Part shown: piece by piece, positions 33,794-41,797 of the stretch | How positions within the stretch are numbered: position 1 is the stretch's first letter | How the letters are laid out: each line of letters starts with the position of its first letter | DNA from: Pseudomonas thivervalensis | GTDB lineage: Bacteria > Pseudomonadota > Gammaproteobacteria > Pseudomonadales > Pseudomonadaceae | Length of the DNA: 64,000 bases | Assembly (NCBI RefSeq): GCF_001269655.1 | Contig: NZ_LHVE01000013.1 | Location: forward strand, 248,001-312,000 | Direction: 5' to 3' | Made by a program: the position numbers and the translations under genes | Notes under the pieces: generated by a model | Seen by the model: only the letters and a program-made list of their open reading frames with translations | Databases searched by the model: none | Told to the model about the DNA's origin: nothing

Positions 33794-34138
33794 TCACCCC
33801 TGCCCACCAGCGGTCGGCGGTGCCTCTGCAATACCTAGCCGCTTGGCGGCCCAGCGTTCGTAAAGGCCGATGGCTACATCGGCGCCGGCCATCGCCGTCA
33901 GGCTTCCCAAGGCGCCTGCTGTCCAGAGCGACATGCCGGCGGCGATCATCAACATCATCGCCGACACCCCGCAGACAACGCAGCCACCGGACCGCAGTGC
34001 CAGGCGCCTCAACAACACCCAGCCCCGCGCCCCGTCCTTGTCGGCACGCCACATCTCCCCCGATACGCCGCCGACCAAGGCCAGAAGAATTACTAACCAG
34101 ATCGGCATCTCTGCCAGTGCTTGCTGCTCGCTCGTCAT
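33794..34138 (-). CDS. Phage holin (lysis), class with three membrane segments
   Basis: 114 residues from ATG 34138 (AAGGGGCGG upstream). Membrane segments: MPIWLVILLALVGGVSG, then SGGCVVCGVSAMMLMIAAGMSLW, then LGSLTAMAGADVAIGLY. Short charged loops and a C-terminal basic stretch fit a phage holin family (LydA/holin_3-like). It is the first gene of the late operon, far from endolysin, as in other Pseudomonas prophages. Preceded by a terminator at 34160-34181. Confidence 0.8.
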   Translation of the reverse strand: MTSEQQALAEMPIWLVILLALVGGVSGEMWRADKDGARGWVLLRRLALRSGGCVVCGVSAMMLMIAAGMSLWTAGALGSLTAMAGADVAIGLYERWAAKRLGIAEAPPTAGGQG

Positions 34139-34154
34139 TGCCCGCCCCTTAAAC

Positions 34155-34184
34155 GCAAAAACCCGGCGCAAGGGCCGGGTTTGG
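34155..34184 (-). terminator. tR'-like terminator before the late operon
   Basis: On the minus strand AACCCGG-CCCTTGCG-CCGGGTT runs into TTTGCG, about 20 bases before the holin start. Position between the Q-like gene and the first late gene matches lambda tR', which Q-modified polymerase reads through. Confidence 0.75.
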
Positions 34185-34470
34185 TGTGTGGTGCCTGCCG
34201 CTTTATGCGGTCGCACCTATCGAAGATGAGTACTTTTTACAGGTCGATTCCGGTGGCAGCAATCCCCTTTTAATGCCACCCGGTGAATGTCTGGTGAACG
34301 CCTAGGCAATGTCGGCGAATATCTTTATTTCGGCTTCCAGCGCCTGGGGCGCTGTCCTTCCTGTCCCACTATCTCGGGTCGAAGTAGGACAGCTACAGGC
34401 GCCTAGAATCGGGGCCTGCCCCATTGTCCTACTTTATTTTCTCTTCTCTCCCGTAAAGAGAAAAAACTAA

Positions 34471-34504
34471 GAGCACGCGTGCGCGCCATGGGCGCGTATG
34501 CGCT
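34471..34504. repeat. Long inverted repeat in late control region
   Basis: GAGCACGCGTGCGCGCC pairs imperfectly with GGCGCGTATGCGCTC around a central ATG. Nearby DNA is otherwise AT-rich (TTTATTTTCTCTTCTC). A candidate protein-binding dyad or cruciform, perhaps part of the packaging or replication site. Confidence 0.45.
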
Positions 34505-34649
34505 CCCGCTACGCTCACACATGGGCGGGACGTGCGGGAAGGTTGGACAGTAGGACAGCTCAACAACAGCGCGGCCCGCGCTTGTCCAACTGCATCAAAC
34601 AGCAGTGGGACAAGGCGAGCCGGTAGGACAGCCACGGACGCAAACGGGG

Positions 34650-35009
34650 TCAAGCAGCAACTCCCATCAGCAGCCAATAGATGCACAGGTGCGCGTCATG
34701 CAGACGCTGGTAGTAGGTGTCGCGCCCGCAGCCGCAGTGGGCATACTTCAAGCGCATGTCGCTGTCCTGGTTGCAGTAGTGCTCTCGCACGATTTGCACA
34801 TGCAGAGGATCGAGGTGTTTGGTCACGATCAGCTCAATATCAAGCGAACCTTCCAAGGGCGCACGAAACGCCCGCCGGCCTCGAATCAACTGCCCATTGC
34901 TCTCCATCATCATGGCGACCATGTTCCCTCCGGCGAGCCCGCCGGCACTGAGGTCGCTGTGCAGCTCCTCGGCCCATTTGCGCAGCCGCGCATCGATCTC
35001 CTTAATCAT
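34650..35009 (-). CDS. Q: Antitermination protein Q-like
   Basis: 119 residues. IDARLRKWAEELHSD at the N-terminus and the C-terminal HTH (VREHYCNQDSDMRLKYAHCG, then TYYQRLHDAHLCIYWLL) resemble the phage antitermination Q family (sigma region 4-like). Overlaps the primase-helicase end by 8 bases. It is the last early-left gene and faces the late control region, which fits a late regulator. Sequence-level match is modest. Confidence 0.7.
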   Translation of the reverse strand: MIKEIDARLRKWAEELHSDLSAGGLAGGNMVAMMMESNGQLIRGRRAFRAPLEGSLDIELIVTKHLDPLHVQIVREHYCNQDSDMRLKYAHCGCGRDTYYQRLHDAHLCIYWLLMGVAA

Positions 35010-37221
35010 CGAAACATGGCTCCTCGACCGGCTGCACTTTCAGGTTCGATGCCCTGCCCCAATCTTGTGGCTTCTTATAGCCCCAGGGCCGGACGCCGCT
35101 CTTAGGCAATGCGGGTAGCCGGACCTTGCGCCAACCCAACCGATGCATGATCGCTCCAACGCGCATCTGTTCAGGTTTGCCCCAATGTCCGTAGTCCAGC
35201 TTCAAAGCGCCCAGCAGAATGTCGGTGCCGGTTGCCGTCTCGCCAAGCTGGGACTCCTCGAGCCAGGCCAGGATGGGACCTTCCCACTCATCCACCACAA
35301 AGCGCTCTTCCTGGGCCTCCGAGAACAACGGCGCCTCCTCCCGATTGACCCACCAGATATCGCCAGACTGATAGCAAAACATCGCCTCGGCCCACAGCTG
35401 GTCGCGAATCTCGCGCAATTGATCCAGATCCACCTTGGTGCAGGCGACCGGCCAATAACGCCGGTTGCCCGTGGCGTCCTTCAGGTACTCGTCCTGGTTC
35501 GTCGTACCCACGAAAACACACTGGCGTGGCACGTCCATCGTTCTGCGGCCGTAGCTCTCACGGTAGGTATCGGTCGAGGCCGAGAAGAACTGCTTGGCCT
35601 TGGTGGACTCAGCCTTGTTGAAGCTGTCCAACTCCCCCAGCTCAACGATCCACTTGCCGCGAATCGCCTGGAACCCATCCTTGTCGCCCAGGGCGAAAGG
35701 TGTGTCCATAAACCAGTCACCACCCAGCACCGACATGGCCGTGGACTTACCGGCGCCCTGCGCGCCTTCGAGGATCATCACCGAGTCAGCCTTGCAGCCC
35801 GGCTGCATCACCCGGCCGACCGCCGACACCATCCAGCGCTTACCGACCTTGGAGCTGTAATCCGTCGGGGCTACGCCCATGATGTCTGTCAACCAGGTGT
35901 CGAGCCGAGGTACCCGATCCCACTCCAAGCCATTGAGATAATCGCGTACCGGGTGAAAGGCATGGTCATGTGCAACTACACTGACAGCCTCAATAACGCT
36001 GCTCGCCTTGACCCGCAGGTTGTACTGTTGCGCGAGCCACTTCATGACCAGCATGTCATCAATGTCAGCCCAATCGCCGACACCGCCTCCATACGGGGCA
36101 GCACGCAGCTTGACGATCTTGGAGCTGAACGCACTGAAGCCAATCACACCGGCCCAGCGTTCGTCGTTGCCCAGGATCAGCTCGACGTTTTGCATGTGCG
36201 CGATCAACATGCCGTTTTCCGTGCGGGCCAACTGGTCTTTCCAGCCACCCGCTGCAGGTGGCTTGACCACCGCCAGAACCTGGCGGCGCACCGCCTCCAA
36301 TCCTTCAGCACAGTGCAGGTCGTTGAAGTCAGTCCACTTGTCCTCTCTCTCCCCCGAAAAGATCGGGCCTACTACCTGACCACCTACAACCGTTGCCGCG
36401 TTGTTGGCTTTCTCTTCACCTGGGTTCCAGGGTTCGCCATTCGGGCGCTTGGTTTTCCAGTCATCATCCCGGCAGATGATTAGTGGACGCCCCGGGAACC
36501 GCTCGCGCATTGCCTTGGAGACCGTCATGAGGTTGCCCGCATCAAAGGCAATGGCGACCGTCAACGAGGTAGCCATGTGCAGGCTTGCACCGGTGGCGTA
36601 GCCCTCACACACCAATACTGGCTCGCCCGGTTCAGGGTGCGGACCAATGAGGTGGAAGGCGCCCTCCTTCGCCATCCCATAGGGCCAGTAAGACTTGTCG
36701 CGGCCAGTGTCTTCTTGCTTCTCGGGGAATATCACTTGCAGTCCGGCGATCTGGTCCCGAGCGTTTTGCATGGGCACCAAAACCGCGCCGGAGCGCGGGG
36801 CATAACGAACGCCGAGGCCCACTATCTGCTTTCGATCCAGATAGGCGCTACGGCCCTTCTCGGGCATCCGCTTGAATAAACCAGCAGCACGGTTAGCCGC
36901 TCGACGGGCAGCGTTGGCAGCCTTCTCGGCGGCCTTGCGCTTGGCCTCCTCCTGCCGAGCGCGCATGACTTCACGCTCTTCAGGCGTCATCCGGCCGGGT
37001 TTCACCTTGATCTTTTGCGTTTCCCCTGTACGCCAGTCGCCGAACGCACCGAAGATCAGGGTTTCGCCTTTCTCGGCGTAGTGCTCGTGTAGAACGTACC
37101 AACCGTTTTTCTCTTTGCCCTTATCCAGGGCGGTCTTGCATCGAGTCAGCTTGCCGTAAATCAGCGGCTGCGCGGGCTCCAGACCGAAGTCCGCAAATTG
37201 ATTCAGCACGTCATCGAGCAT
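35002..37221 (-). CDS. Phage primase-helicase (TOPRIM primase plus VapE-like AAA)
   Basis: 739 residues from ATG 37221 (GAGAGG upstream). N-terminal part with basic coiled region; TOPRIM-like VLVCEGYATGASLHMAT and ICRDDDWK; then a VapE/DUF5906-type helicase: EGAQGAGKSTAMSVLGG (Walker A), GKWIVELGELDSF (Walker B) and TTNQDEYLKDATGNRRYWPV sensor region. It primes and unwinds at the phage origin. Confidence 0.92.
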   Translation of the reverse strand: MLDDVLNQFADFGLEPAQPLIYGKLTRCKTALDKGKEKNGWYVLHEHYAEKGETLIFGAFGDWRTGETQKIKVKPGRMTPEEREVMRARQEEAKRKAAEKAANAARRAANRAAGLFKRMPEKGRSAYLDRKQIVGLGVRYAPRSGAVLVPMQNARDQIAGLQVIFPEKQEDTGRDKSYWPYGMAKEGAFHLIGPHPEPGEPVLVCEGYATGASLHMATSLTVAIAFDAGNLMTVSKAMRERFPGRPLIICRDDDWKTKRPNGEPWNPGEEKANNAATVVGGQVVGPIFSGEREDKWTDFNDLHCAEGLEAVRRQVLAVVKPPAAGGWKDQLARTENGMLIAHMQNVELILGNDERWAGVIGFSAFSSKIVKLRAAPYGGGVGDWADIDDMLVMKWLAQQYNLRVKASSVIEAVSVVAHDHAFHPVRDYLNGLEWDRVPRLDTWLTDIMGVAPTDYSSKVGKRWMVSAVGRVMQPGCKADSVMILEGAQGAGKSTAMSVLGGDWFMDTPFALGDKDGFQAIRGKWIVELGELDSFNKAESTKAKQFFSASTDTYRESYGRRTMDVPRQCVFVGTTNQDEYLKDATGNRRYWPVACTKVDLDQLREIRDQLWAEAMFCYQSGDIWWVNREEAPLFSEAQEERFVVDEWEGPILAWLEESQLGETATGTDILLGALKLDYGHWGKPEQMRVGAIMHRLGWRKVRLPALPKSGVRPWGYKKPQDWGRASNLKVQPVEEPCFDD

Positions 37222-37438
37222 GGCGAGCCTCTCGCATCTCATCGATGGACTGGCAGTTCACACACTGCGTGCAGCTCTGCTGGGCCAGTCGCCGCGCCTC
37301 GGGGATCGGATCGTCACAGCTTTCACAGAACAACAACGAATGCCCAGGCAATGCCGGCTTGAACGCATTGCGAGCGGCAAGCGCCTGATCGATGCGCTCC
37401 TGCACCAAGTCATTGGCGAAATCAGCAATGTCAGCCAC
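37211..37438 (-). CDS. TraR/DksA-type C4 zinc-finger protein
   Basis: 75 residues from GTG 37438 (GAGG eight bases upstream). ADIANDLVQE-type start (here ADIADFANDLVQERIDQAL), then C4 finger CESCDDPIPEARRLA-CTQCVNCQ. TraR-like proteins bind the RNA polymerase secondary channel and alter transcription without ppGpp. Overlaps genes on both sides, so translationally coupled. Confidence 0.88.
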   Translation of the reverse strand: MADIADFANDLVQERIDQALAARNAFKPALPGHSLLFCESCDDPIPEARRLAQQSCTQCVNCQSIDEMREARHAR

Positions 37439-37949
37439 GGCCGTCACCTCGCGTTGTGTGGTTGACGTACGTGGCGCGGTTGAACAAGCCCAGCAGCCCT
37501 TGGATACCTCGAAACACTTGCAGACGGATCGCGGCCAGCTCGTGGTCGCTGACCACACCATCGCCGATACTTTTGGCCCAGGTATCGGCCAGATCGGCCA
37601 CCTGCCGAAAATACTCGGCAAGACCGATGGTCAGGGTTTCCGGCATGTCAGTGGTGTACACCTCGGACAGCTCATGCCAGATCGTATCGCCGACCAAAGC
37701 ATGCACCGCATCCAGGATGCGTCTGTCCTTGGTCAGTTCGAGGATCTCGGCAAACTCCTGGATATTCACCGAGTGGCTAGGGTGCGTGGGGGACAGCTTG
37801 TGCTGCAGCGTGGTGGGGTTTCGGCCGGTGGTGGCGGCGATTGCAGCGGCGCCGCCTGGGTAATCCCGTGCGGCATGGTAAAGCGCCAGATCGAGCGGCA
37901 GGACTTCCCGCTGTGCTCGTTCGACGCAACTCAGAGCGATTCGGCTCAT
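37431..37949 (-). CDS. CII-like phage regulatory protein
   Basis: 172 residues matching the phage CII regulator family (P2/Pseudomonas type): LALYHAARDYPGGAAAIAA, NPTTLQHKLSPTHPSHSVNI (HTH) and FAEILELTKDRRIL. It probably activates lysogeny promoters. Lies downstream of the cro-like gene, separated by the structured region at 38050-38280. Confidence 0.88.
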   Translation of the reverse strand: MSRIALSCVERAQREVLPLDLALYHAARDYPGGAAAIAATTGRNPTTLQHKLSPTHPSHSVNIQEFAEILELTKDRRILDAVHALVGDTIWHELSEVYTTDMPETLTIGLAEYFRQVADLADTWAKSIGDGVVSDHELAAIRLQVFRGIQGLLGLFNRATYVNHTTRGDGRG

Positions 37950-38049
37950 GGCATTAATCCTTATAAGTTGCCAGTGCCGCGCGACATGCAGTGGTGATAC
38001 ATTTGCCGCGTGGCTTGAAAGGGCCCAAACGCCGGCTAGATCTTAGGGA

Positions 38050-38281
38050 TCGACACCGGCACCGTGCCGGGGCGAGCAATCCGTTGCTCACCCCTGGCGC
38101 AACAGCTGCCCAATCTGTGGTGGAAAAGGCAGCAACACCAAGGCTTCCGAGCCTTGGGAAAGCGCGATAAAGGGAGGCGGTTTGCATGTGGTGTGCCCGC
38201 TTACCTTTATCGCGACCCGACAGCGCTGTGGTGGTGCGTGTCGGGAGGAACTGGGCGACCTTAGGGTCGCCTTTTTTCTTG
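38050..38281 (+). ncRNA. Candidate structured phage RNA between cII-like gene and cro
   Basis: Five hairpins in a row, none inside a convincing gene: CCGGCACCGTGCCGG (38056-38070); GAGCAA-TCCG-TTGCTC (38074-38089); CCAAGGC-TTCCGA-GCCTTGG (38138-38157); CGCGATAAAGG (38163-38173) with CCTTTATCGCG (38204-38214); and GGCGACC-TTAG-GGTCGCC then TTTTTT (38257-38280), a plus-strand terminator. A plus-strand RNA would be antisense to the cro-cII spacer, in the manner of OOP or C4 antisense RNAs. No promoter was defined; the strand is inferred from the terminator. Confidence 0.55.
38257..38280 (+). terminator. Plus-strand terminator facing cro
   Basis: GGCGACC-TTAG-GGTCGCC followed by TTTTTTC. It would end a rightward transcript just before the cro-like gene, which reads leftward. 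Confidence 0.75.
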
Positions 38282-38515
38282 CTACGCCGCCTTGCTTGAC
38301 GGTGGCGCCTCAGTTACACCGAAATGCTCCAGTACCTCAGTAAGAGAAACGTAGCCTTCACTTTCGCGTGCCAACGATTTAATTAGAGACACACTTGGAT
38401 CCTTACTCGCATATTTGACATGAAGCCGCAGGTAGCTCGGAGCGATACGGCATCGCTCCGCATAAGCCCTCTGCTTCTCAGCATCCAGATAATTGATGTA
38501 GTCACGTAGCTTCAT
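38282..38515 (-). CDS. cro: Cro-like repressor
   Basis: 77 residues, GGAGGGCTTGTA ribosome site. KLRDYINYLDAEKQRAYAERCRIAPSYLR looks like a YdaS/Cro HTH. It diverges from the CI-like gene across a 98-base interval with two operator copies; it would switch the phage to lytic growth by blocking cI. Confidence 0.85.
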   Translation of the reverse strand: MKLRDYINYLDAEKQRAYAERCRIAPSYLRLHVKYASKDPSVSLIKSLARESEGYVSLTEVLEHFGVTEAPPSSKAA

Positions 38516-38529
38516 TACAAGCCCTCCGA

Positions 38530-38556
38530 AACCGAAAATTAACCCATGAGGTTATT
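38530..38556 (-). promoter_or_regulatory. Putative cro promoter with operator in its spacer
   Basis: Minus strand TTGCAA, 17 bases, TAATTT; the TAACC-N5-GGTTA operator (38540-38554) fills the spacer. CI binding there would block polymerase. Confidence 0.5.
38540..38554. promoter_or_regulatory. Repressor operator 1 (TAACC-N5-GGTTA)
   Basis: TAACC-CATGA-GGTTA, a perfect 5-5-5 palindrome between cro and cI. Confidence 0.8.
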
Positions 38557-38579
38557 TTTTGCAATACCCGACAGGGCAT

Positions 38580-38594
38580 TCACCTACAAGGTTA
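38580..38594. promoter_or_regulatory. Repressor operator 2
   Basis: TCACC-TACAA-GGTTA, 9/10 arm positions match operator 1; 40 bases centre to centre, and about 20 bases before the cI start. Confidence 0.75.
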
Positions 38595-38613
38595 ATCGCG
38601 CCAGAATCGCTGC

Positions 38614-39261
38614 ATGAAAATATCTGATACCCGCCTCCAGAATTTCCGTAGGGTCCTAGCTGATCGGAAGCTACGCCTGACCGACATAGCGGAGCTTTTG
38701 GGCAAAGCTCCTGCCCAGGTGAGCGCGTTCGGCGGAAAAAATCCAAACAAAGGCATTGGCGATCAAATCGCCCGAGAAATCGAAAAAGCCCTGCATCTTC
38801 ATGACGGCTACTTAGACATGCCGTATGGGCTAGGCGAATTCAACAACGCTACAGTCTTAAGCCATACAGGACGAAAACTACCTGTGATGGGATCTATCGC
38901 AGCTGGCGCTTGGTGCGAACCTGACATGATATTTGATCCTCGAGATGCAGAGGAATGGATCGATGCCCCGGGCCCAGTTGGCCCACGAGCATTCATTCTC
39001 CGCGTTGAAGGCATGAGCATGGAGCCGAAATTTCTAGAGGGCGATAAGATTGTGATAGATCCATCGCTAGAAGCTTTGCCGGGGCATTTTGTGGCTGCAA
39101 AAAGAACCAGAGATCAAGCTGCAACCTTGAAACAGCTAAAGCAAGAAGGGAACGAAAAGTATCTTTATGCTTTAAATCCAGACTGGCCTGAGCGAATCAT
39201 TCGAATGACTGAAGAGTGGACGATATGCGGGCGCGCCCGGTGGAAAATATCAGATTTATAA
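38614..39261 (+). CDS. cI: CI-like repressor with S24 self-cleavage domain
   Basis: 215 residues. N-terminal HTH (LADRKLRLTDIAELLGKAPAQVSAFGG); C-terminal LexA/CI peptidase: cleavage site Ala97-Gly98 in SIAAGAW, catalytic Ser135 in EGMSMEP and Lys163 in VAAKRT. RecA-stimulated cleavage would induce the prophage. The ATPase gene follows 31 bases later and is probably cotranscribed from the lysogeny promoter. Confidence 0.93.
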   Translation: MKISDTRLQNFRRVLADRKLRLTDIAELLGKAPAQVSAFGGKNPNKGIGDQIAREIEKALHLHDGYLDMPYGLGEFNNATVLSHTGRKLPVMGSIAAGAWCEPDMIFDPRDAEEWIDAPGPVGPRAFILRVEGMSMEPKFLEGDKIVIDPSLEALPGHFVAAKRTRDQAATLKQLKQEGNEKYLYALNPDWPERIIRMTEEWTICGRARWKISDL

Positions 39262-39292
39262 CCTGCATTCTAACTTCGGAAAAGGATATCAC

Positions 39293-40642
39293 ATGAAGTA
39301 CAAGACTAGCGATGTCTTCGGCGTTCGCAGCCAGCTTATCGAATCATATATTGAAAGACCTAGCGTTGATGAGCTTTTCAGCGCAGCCCTCCAAGATAAA
39401 AACCAAGTCATTGTTTACGGCTCATCAAAACAGGGCAAAACCTCACTCACCTTAAAACATCTAGATCCCGACGGATACGTTAAGGTTGAATGCTCGCCCC
39501 AGACACAAGCAATTGATATCTACAGGTCTATCCTAAGACAATCCAACATCACTTACTTTGAGAGTGATACTCAGGGACTAAGCTTTGAAATAGCCTCCAA
39601 TATCAATGCAGGGGTAAAGGTAAAAGTCCCCTTTATGGGGGAAGCAAACTTAGGTGCAGGTACTGCAGACAAGCAAACCAAGACCAATACATCGAAAGAG
39701 CTCTATATCGAATATAATCTGGAGCTCGCTCAAGATGTTTCAGAGCTTCTTAGAAAAAAGGGTATCGAAAAATTTATTGTCCTGGAGAACTTCCACTATC
39801 TTTCACCAGAGGTGCAAGAGCGCCTGGCTTACGATCTGCGCGTATTCCAGGATCTAGGCGTAATCTTCATAGTGCTTGGAATATGGCGCGAGGCGAATCG
39901 ACTGGTACAGTTTAACGGTGATCTTTTAGATCGTGTCACTGAGGTCCCAGTCGAACCATGGTTGAATGAAGACTTTGCTAGGGTAATCGAGAAAGGTTCG
40001 AAACTTCTAAACGTTGACTTTACCCGTATCCAAGAAAAACTTATAAAATCATCATTTGACAGTGTTGGAGTGGTGCAAGAGCTCTGCAAGCAGTGCTGCA
40101 TTGCCGCTGGCGTTAAAGAAACTTCTGACAAAACCATCACAATAAGTGAAGAAGATTTATTATCAGCACTTGAAACGAAAGCCGGTGAATATGGCGGCCG
40201 GCACATAAGAAACTTTGAGTCCTTTGTCGACATAGCACGAAAAACGAGCAACCAAAGCGGCAAGCCCTCACTAGCATTCCCTTTCTACTTCATACAATTG
40301 CTTTTAAAAACAGACTTAGACAATATTGAACAGGGTCTATCTCGCTCCACTTTGCTTGAAGGTGTACGTAAAGTGCATCACAGGCCCGAGGATGTACGTT
40401 CTGGCGACCTAGGCGCATTCCTCCATAATATTACCCAACATCAAATCAACAAACGAATTCAACCTCCCTTTGTCGATTATGATCGCGGTAGTAAATTGCT
40501 TAAAATTATTGACTCTTCTCTTTATTTTTTCCTGAGACATTGTGATCGAGAAGCAATTTTGGCCGACATTCCACATCCCATTCTGGACTTTTCTGAAGAT
40601 CTGCTAACGGATCTGGATGAGCCCGAGTCAGCGACATCGTGA
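39293..40642 (+). CDS. P-loop ATPase downstream of cI, candidate exclusion/defence gene
   Basis: 449 residues. Walker A GSSKQGKT (43-50) and Walker B-like FIVLENFHYL (161-170) place it among AAA/STAND-type NTPases; a helical C-terminal half (IEQGLSRSTLLEGVRKVHH, DYDRGSKLLKIIDSSLYFFL) looks like a winged-helix region. No membrane segment. It has AT-rich codon use, unlike phage structural genes, and sits where lambda rexAB or superinfection-exclusion genes lie: next to cI, same direction, expressed in the lysogen. Function unknown; defence role is inferred from place and fold. Confidence 0.75.
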   Translation: MKYKTSDVFGVRSQLIESYIERPSVDELFSAALQDKNQVIVYGSSKQGKTSLTLKHLDPDGYVKVECSPQTQAIDIYRSILRQSNITYFESDTQGLSFEIASNINAGVKVKVPFMGEANLGAGTADKQTKTNTSKELYIEYNLELAQDVSELLRKKGIEKFIVLENFHYLSPEVQERLAYDLRVFQDLGVIFIVLGIWREANRLVQFNGDLLDRVTEVPVEPWLNEDFARVIEKGSKLLNVDFTRIQEKLIKSSFDSVGVVQELCKQCCIAAGVKETSDKTITISEEDLLSALETKAGEYGGRHIRNFESFVDIARKTSNQSGKPSLAFPFYFIQLLLKTDLDNIEQGLSRSTLLEGVRKVHHRPEDVRSGDLGAFLHNITQHQINKRIQPPFVDYDRGSKLLKIIDSSLYFFLRHCDREAILADIPHPILDFSEDLLTDLDEPESATS

Positions 40643-40658
40643 GAAAAAAGCAAAAAAT

Positions 40659-40673
40659 TAACCTTCTAGGTTA
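40659..40673. promoter_or_regulatory. Repressor operator 3
   Basis: TAACC-TTCTA-GGTTA, arms identical to operator 1, 17 bases after the ATPase stop. Confidence 0.8.
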
Positions 40674-40680
40674 TTTTTTG

Positions 40681-40709
40681 TTGACCTGATTACCCCGCAA
40701 GGTTAAAAA
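40681..40709 (+). promoter_or_regulatory. Early rightward promoter
   Basis: TTGACC (40681-40686), 17 bases, TAAAAA (40704-40709). Operator 4 occupies the spacer and touches the -10, so CI would repress it. Drives the 40746-45306 operon. Confidence 0.65.
40691..40705. promoter_or_regulatory. Repressor operator 4
   Basis: TACCC-CGCAA-GGTTA, 9/10 arm match to operator 1, 32 bases centre to centre from operator 3. Confidence 0.7.
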
Positions 40710-40745
40710 TTGCCTCACTCTTCCACCACAGAGCGAGGCAAAACC

Positions 40746-40922
40746 ATGCACACCACAGCATCCCTGCACGTCCATCCGGCCGTTGCCGACCTATCCCGCA
40801 TCTTCGAAGTACGGCGCCTGGCCCGCATCTACGGCTGCACCTTCATTCCGTCAAAACCTAAGCAACATGCCCGTACCGCACCGACTTCCTTCGATCCAAA
40901 CGACGGAGGCCGGGCAGCATGA
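40746..40922 (+). CDS. Small early phage protein, first gene of early operon
   Basis: 58 residues from ATG 40746 (GAGG upstream). Contains VADLSRIFEVRRLARIYGCTF, a short helix. It overlaps the next start (ATGA). Not recognised. Confidence 0.65.
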   Translation: MHTTASLHVHPAVADLSRIFEVRRLARIYGCTFIPSKPKQHARTAPTSFDPNDGGRAA

Positions 40923-41503
40923 GCAAATTCCTGATCGACAACCGCACACTGACATTGCTCAGCGCCCAGGTGAACCTGAGCGGGACTTTCAATCACACCC
41001 TTCGGCGCCTGTATCGACGCGATGTGTTGGCGTTTCGGCTAAAAGTTGAACGCAACAAGACCGACAGCACTTTCACCGTTGAGCTGGGTTCAGAGCGACA
41101 CACCCTGACCGTGCCCAACACCAAAAAAACACACCTGAAGCTCGCCGACTTCATTGAGGAGGTCGTCAACGGCCCTTCTGACCTGACAGGCGAACCCCAG
41201 CCTAAACGACATGCTGAACGCGAGTACGGCGCTTTCAGCAGCCAGCAGCGGGAACAGGTTTACAGACTGGTTTCCACAGGCGGGTTCATCGACCTGGACC
41301 TGGGCTTTGAACTGCCGATCCGGCTCGCCGTGCACCGGACACGTACACGCTCGGGCATCACCGTAGTCATGAGCATCGGCGTCAAAAGCCCGCGTACCAA
41401 GTGCTTCACCGTGTACGGCACCGACGCCGAGATGTACGAGCAGGTTTGCGAATCCATCAACCACCTGGCTGCGCTGGCGACACCCGCCGCGCACGCAGCT
41501 TAG
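40919..41503 (+). CDS. Early phage protein, unknown
   Basis: 194 residues. Starts in ATGA overlap with the preceding gene. No motif recognised; basic N-terminal half (HTLRRLYRRDVLAFRLK) and predicted strands in the C-terminal half. Codon use is typical of the phage. It belongs to the operon that ends with integrase. Confidence 0.7.
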   Translation: MSKFLIDNRTLTLLSAQVNLSGTFNHTLRRLYRRDVLAFRLKVERNKTDSTFTVELGSERHTLTVPNTKKTHLKLADFIEEVVNGPSDLTGEPQPKRHAEREYGAFSSQQREQVYRLVSTGGFIDLDLGFELPIRLAVHRTRTRSGITVVMSIGVKSPRTKCFTVYGTDAEMYEQVCESINHLAALATPAAHAA

Positions 41504-41512
41504 AGGTATGTC

Positions 41513-41797
41513 ATGGAGCGCAATCTCGAAAAGACCGCCAAGCAGCTCGGCCTGACCCGCCCCGCCCTGATCAAGCTCATGCGTGAGAAGGGTCTGCTCA
41601 CCGACCGCAACCTGCCGGCATTCCCCGTTCGTGACCGTGAATACCTGCGGGTCAAGGACAGCAACTGGTACCACGACACGCTGGGCATGCAGTACAGCCA
41701 ATCGACACGCATCCGGCAGGCTGGCATCCCCTGGCTAGCGGAGCAACTGGGCCTCGACCTTCCTGCCATCCCGGCAGATAACCGTGACGTGGCCTAG
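41513..41797 (+). CDS. KilAC/antirepressor C-terminal-like protein
   Basis: 94 residues. KTAKQLGLTRPALIKLMREKGLLTDRNLP resembles the HTH of antirepressor KilAC domains, followed by a region with YLRVKDSNWYHDTLG. N-terminal antirepressor domains are missing; it may be a free DNA-binding module. Confidence 0.65.
   Translation: MERNLEKTAKQLGLTRPALIKLMREKGLLTDRNLPAFPVRDREYLRVKDSNWYHDTLGMQYSQSTRIRQAGIPWLAEQLGLDLPAIPADNRDVA

Larger units (their letters stand above)
34139..34649. other. 511-base control region between Q-like gene and holin
   Basis: No gene. It contains a leftward terminator (34160-34181), at least seven copies of a GTAGGACAG-like motif in both orientations between about 34350 and 34633, and a long inverted repeat (34471-34504: GAGCACGCGTGCGCGCC, ATG, GGCGCGTATGCGCTC). 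A late promoter with Q-utilisation site and possibly the cos site are expected here. The frame at 34429-34686 is not credible. Confidence 0.6.

Noticed and set aside
34429..34686. 85-codon leftward frame in the Q-holin gap
   Set aside because: It overlaps the Q-like gene and the repeat array, with unusual composition and no start signal.
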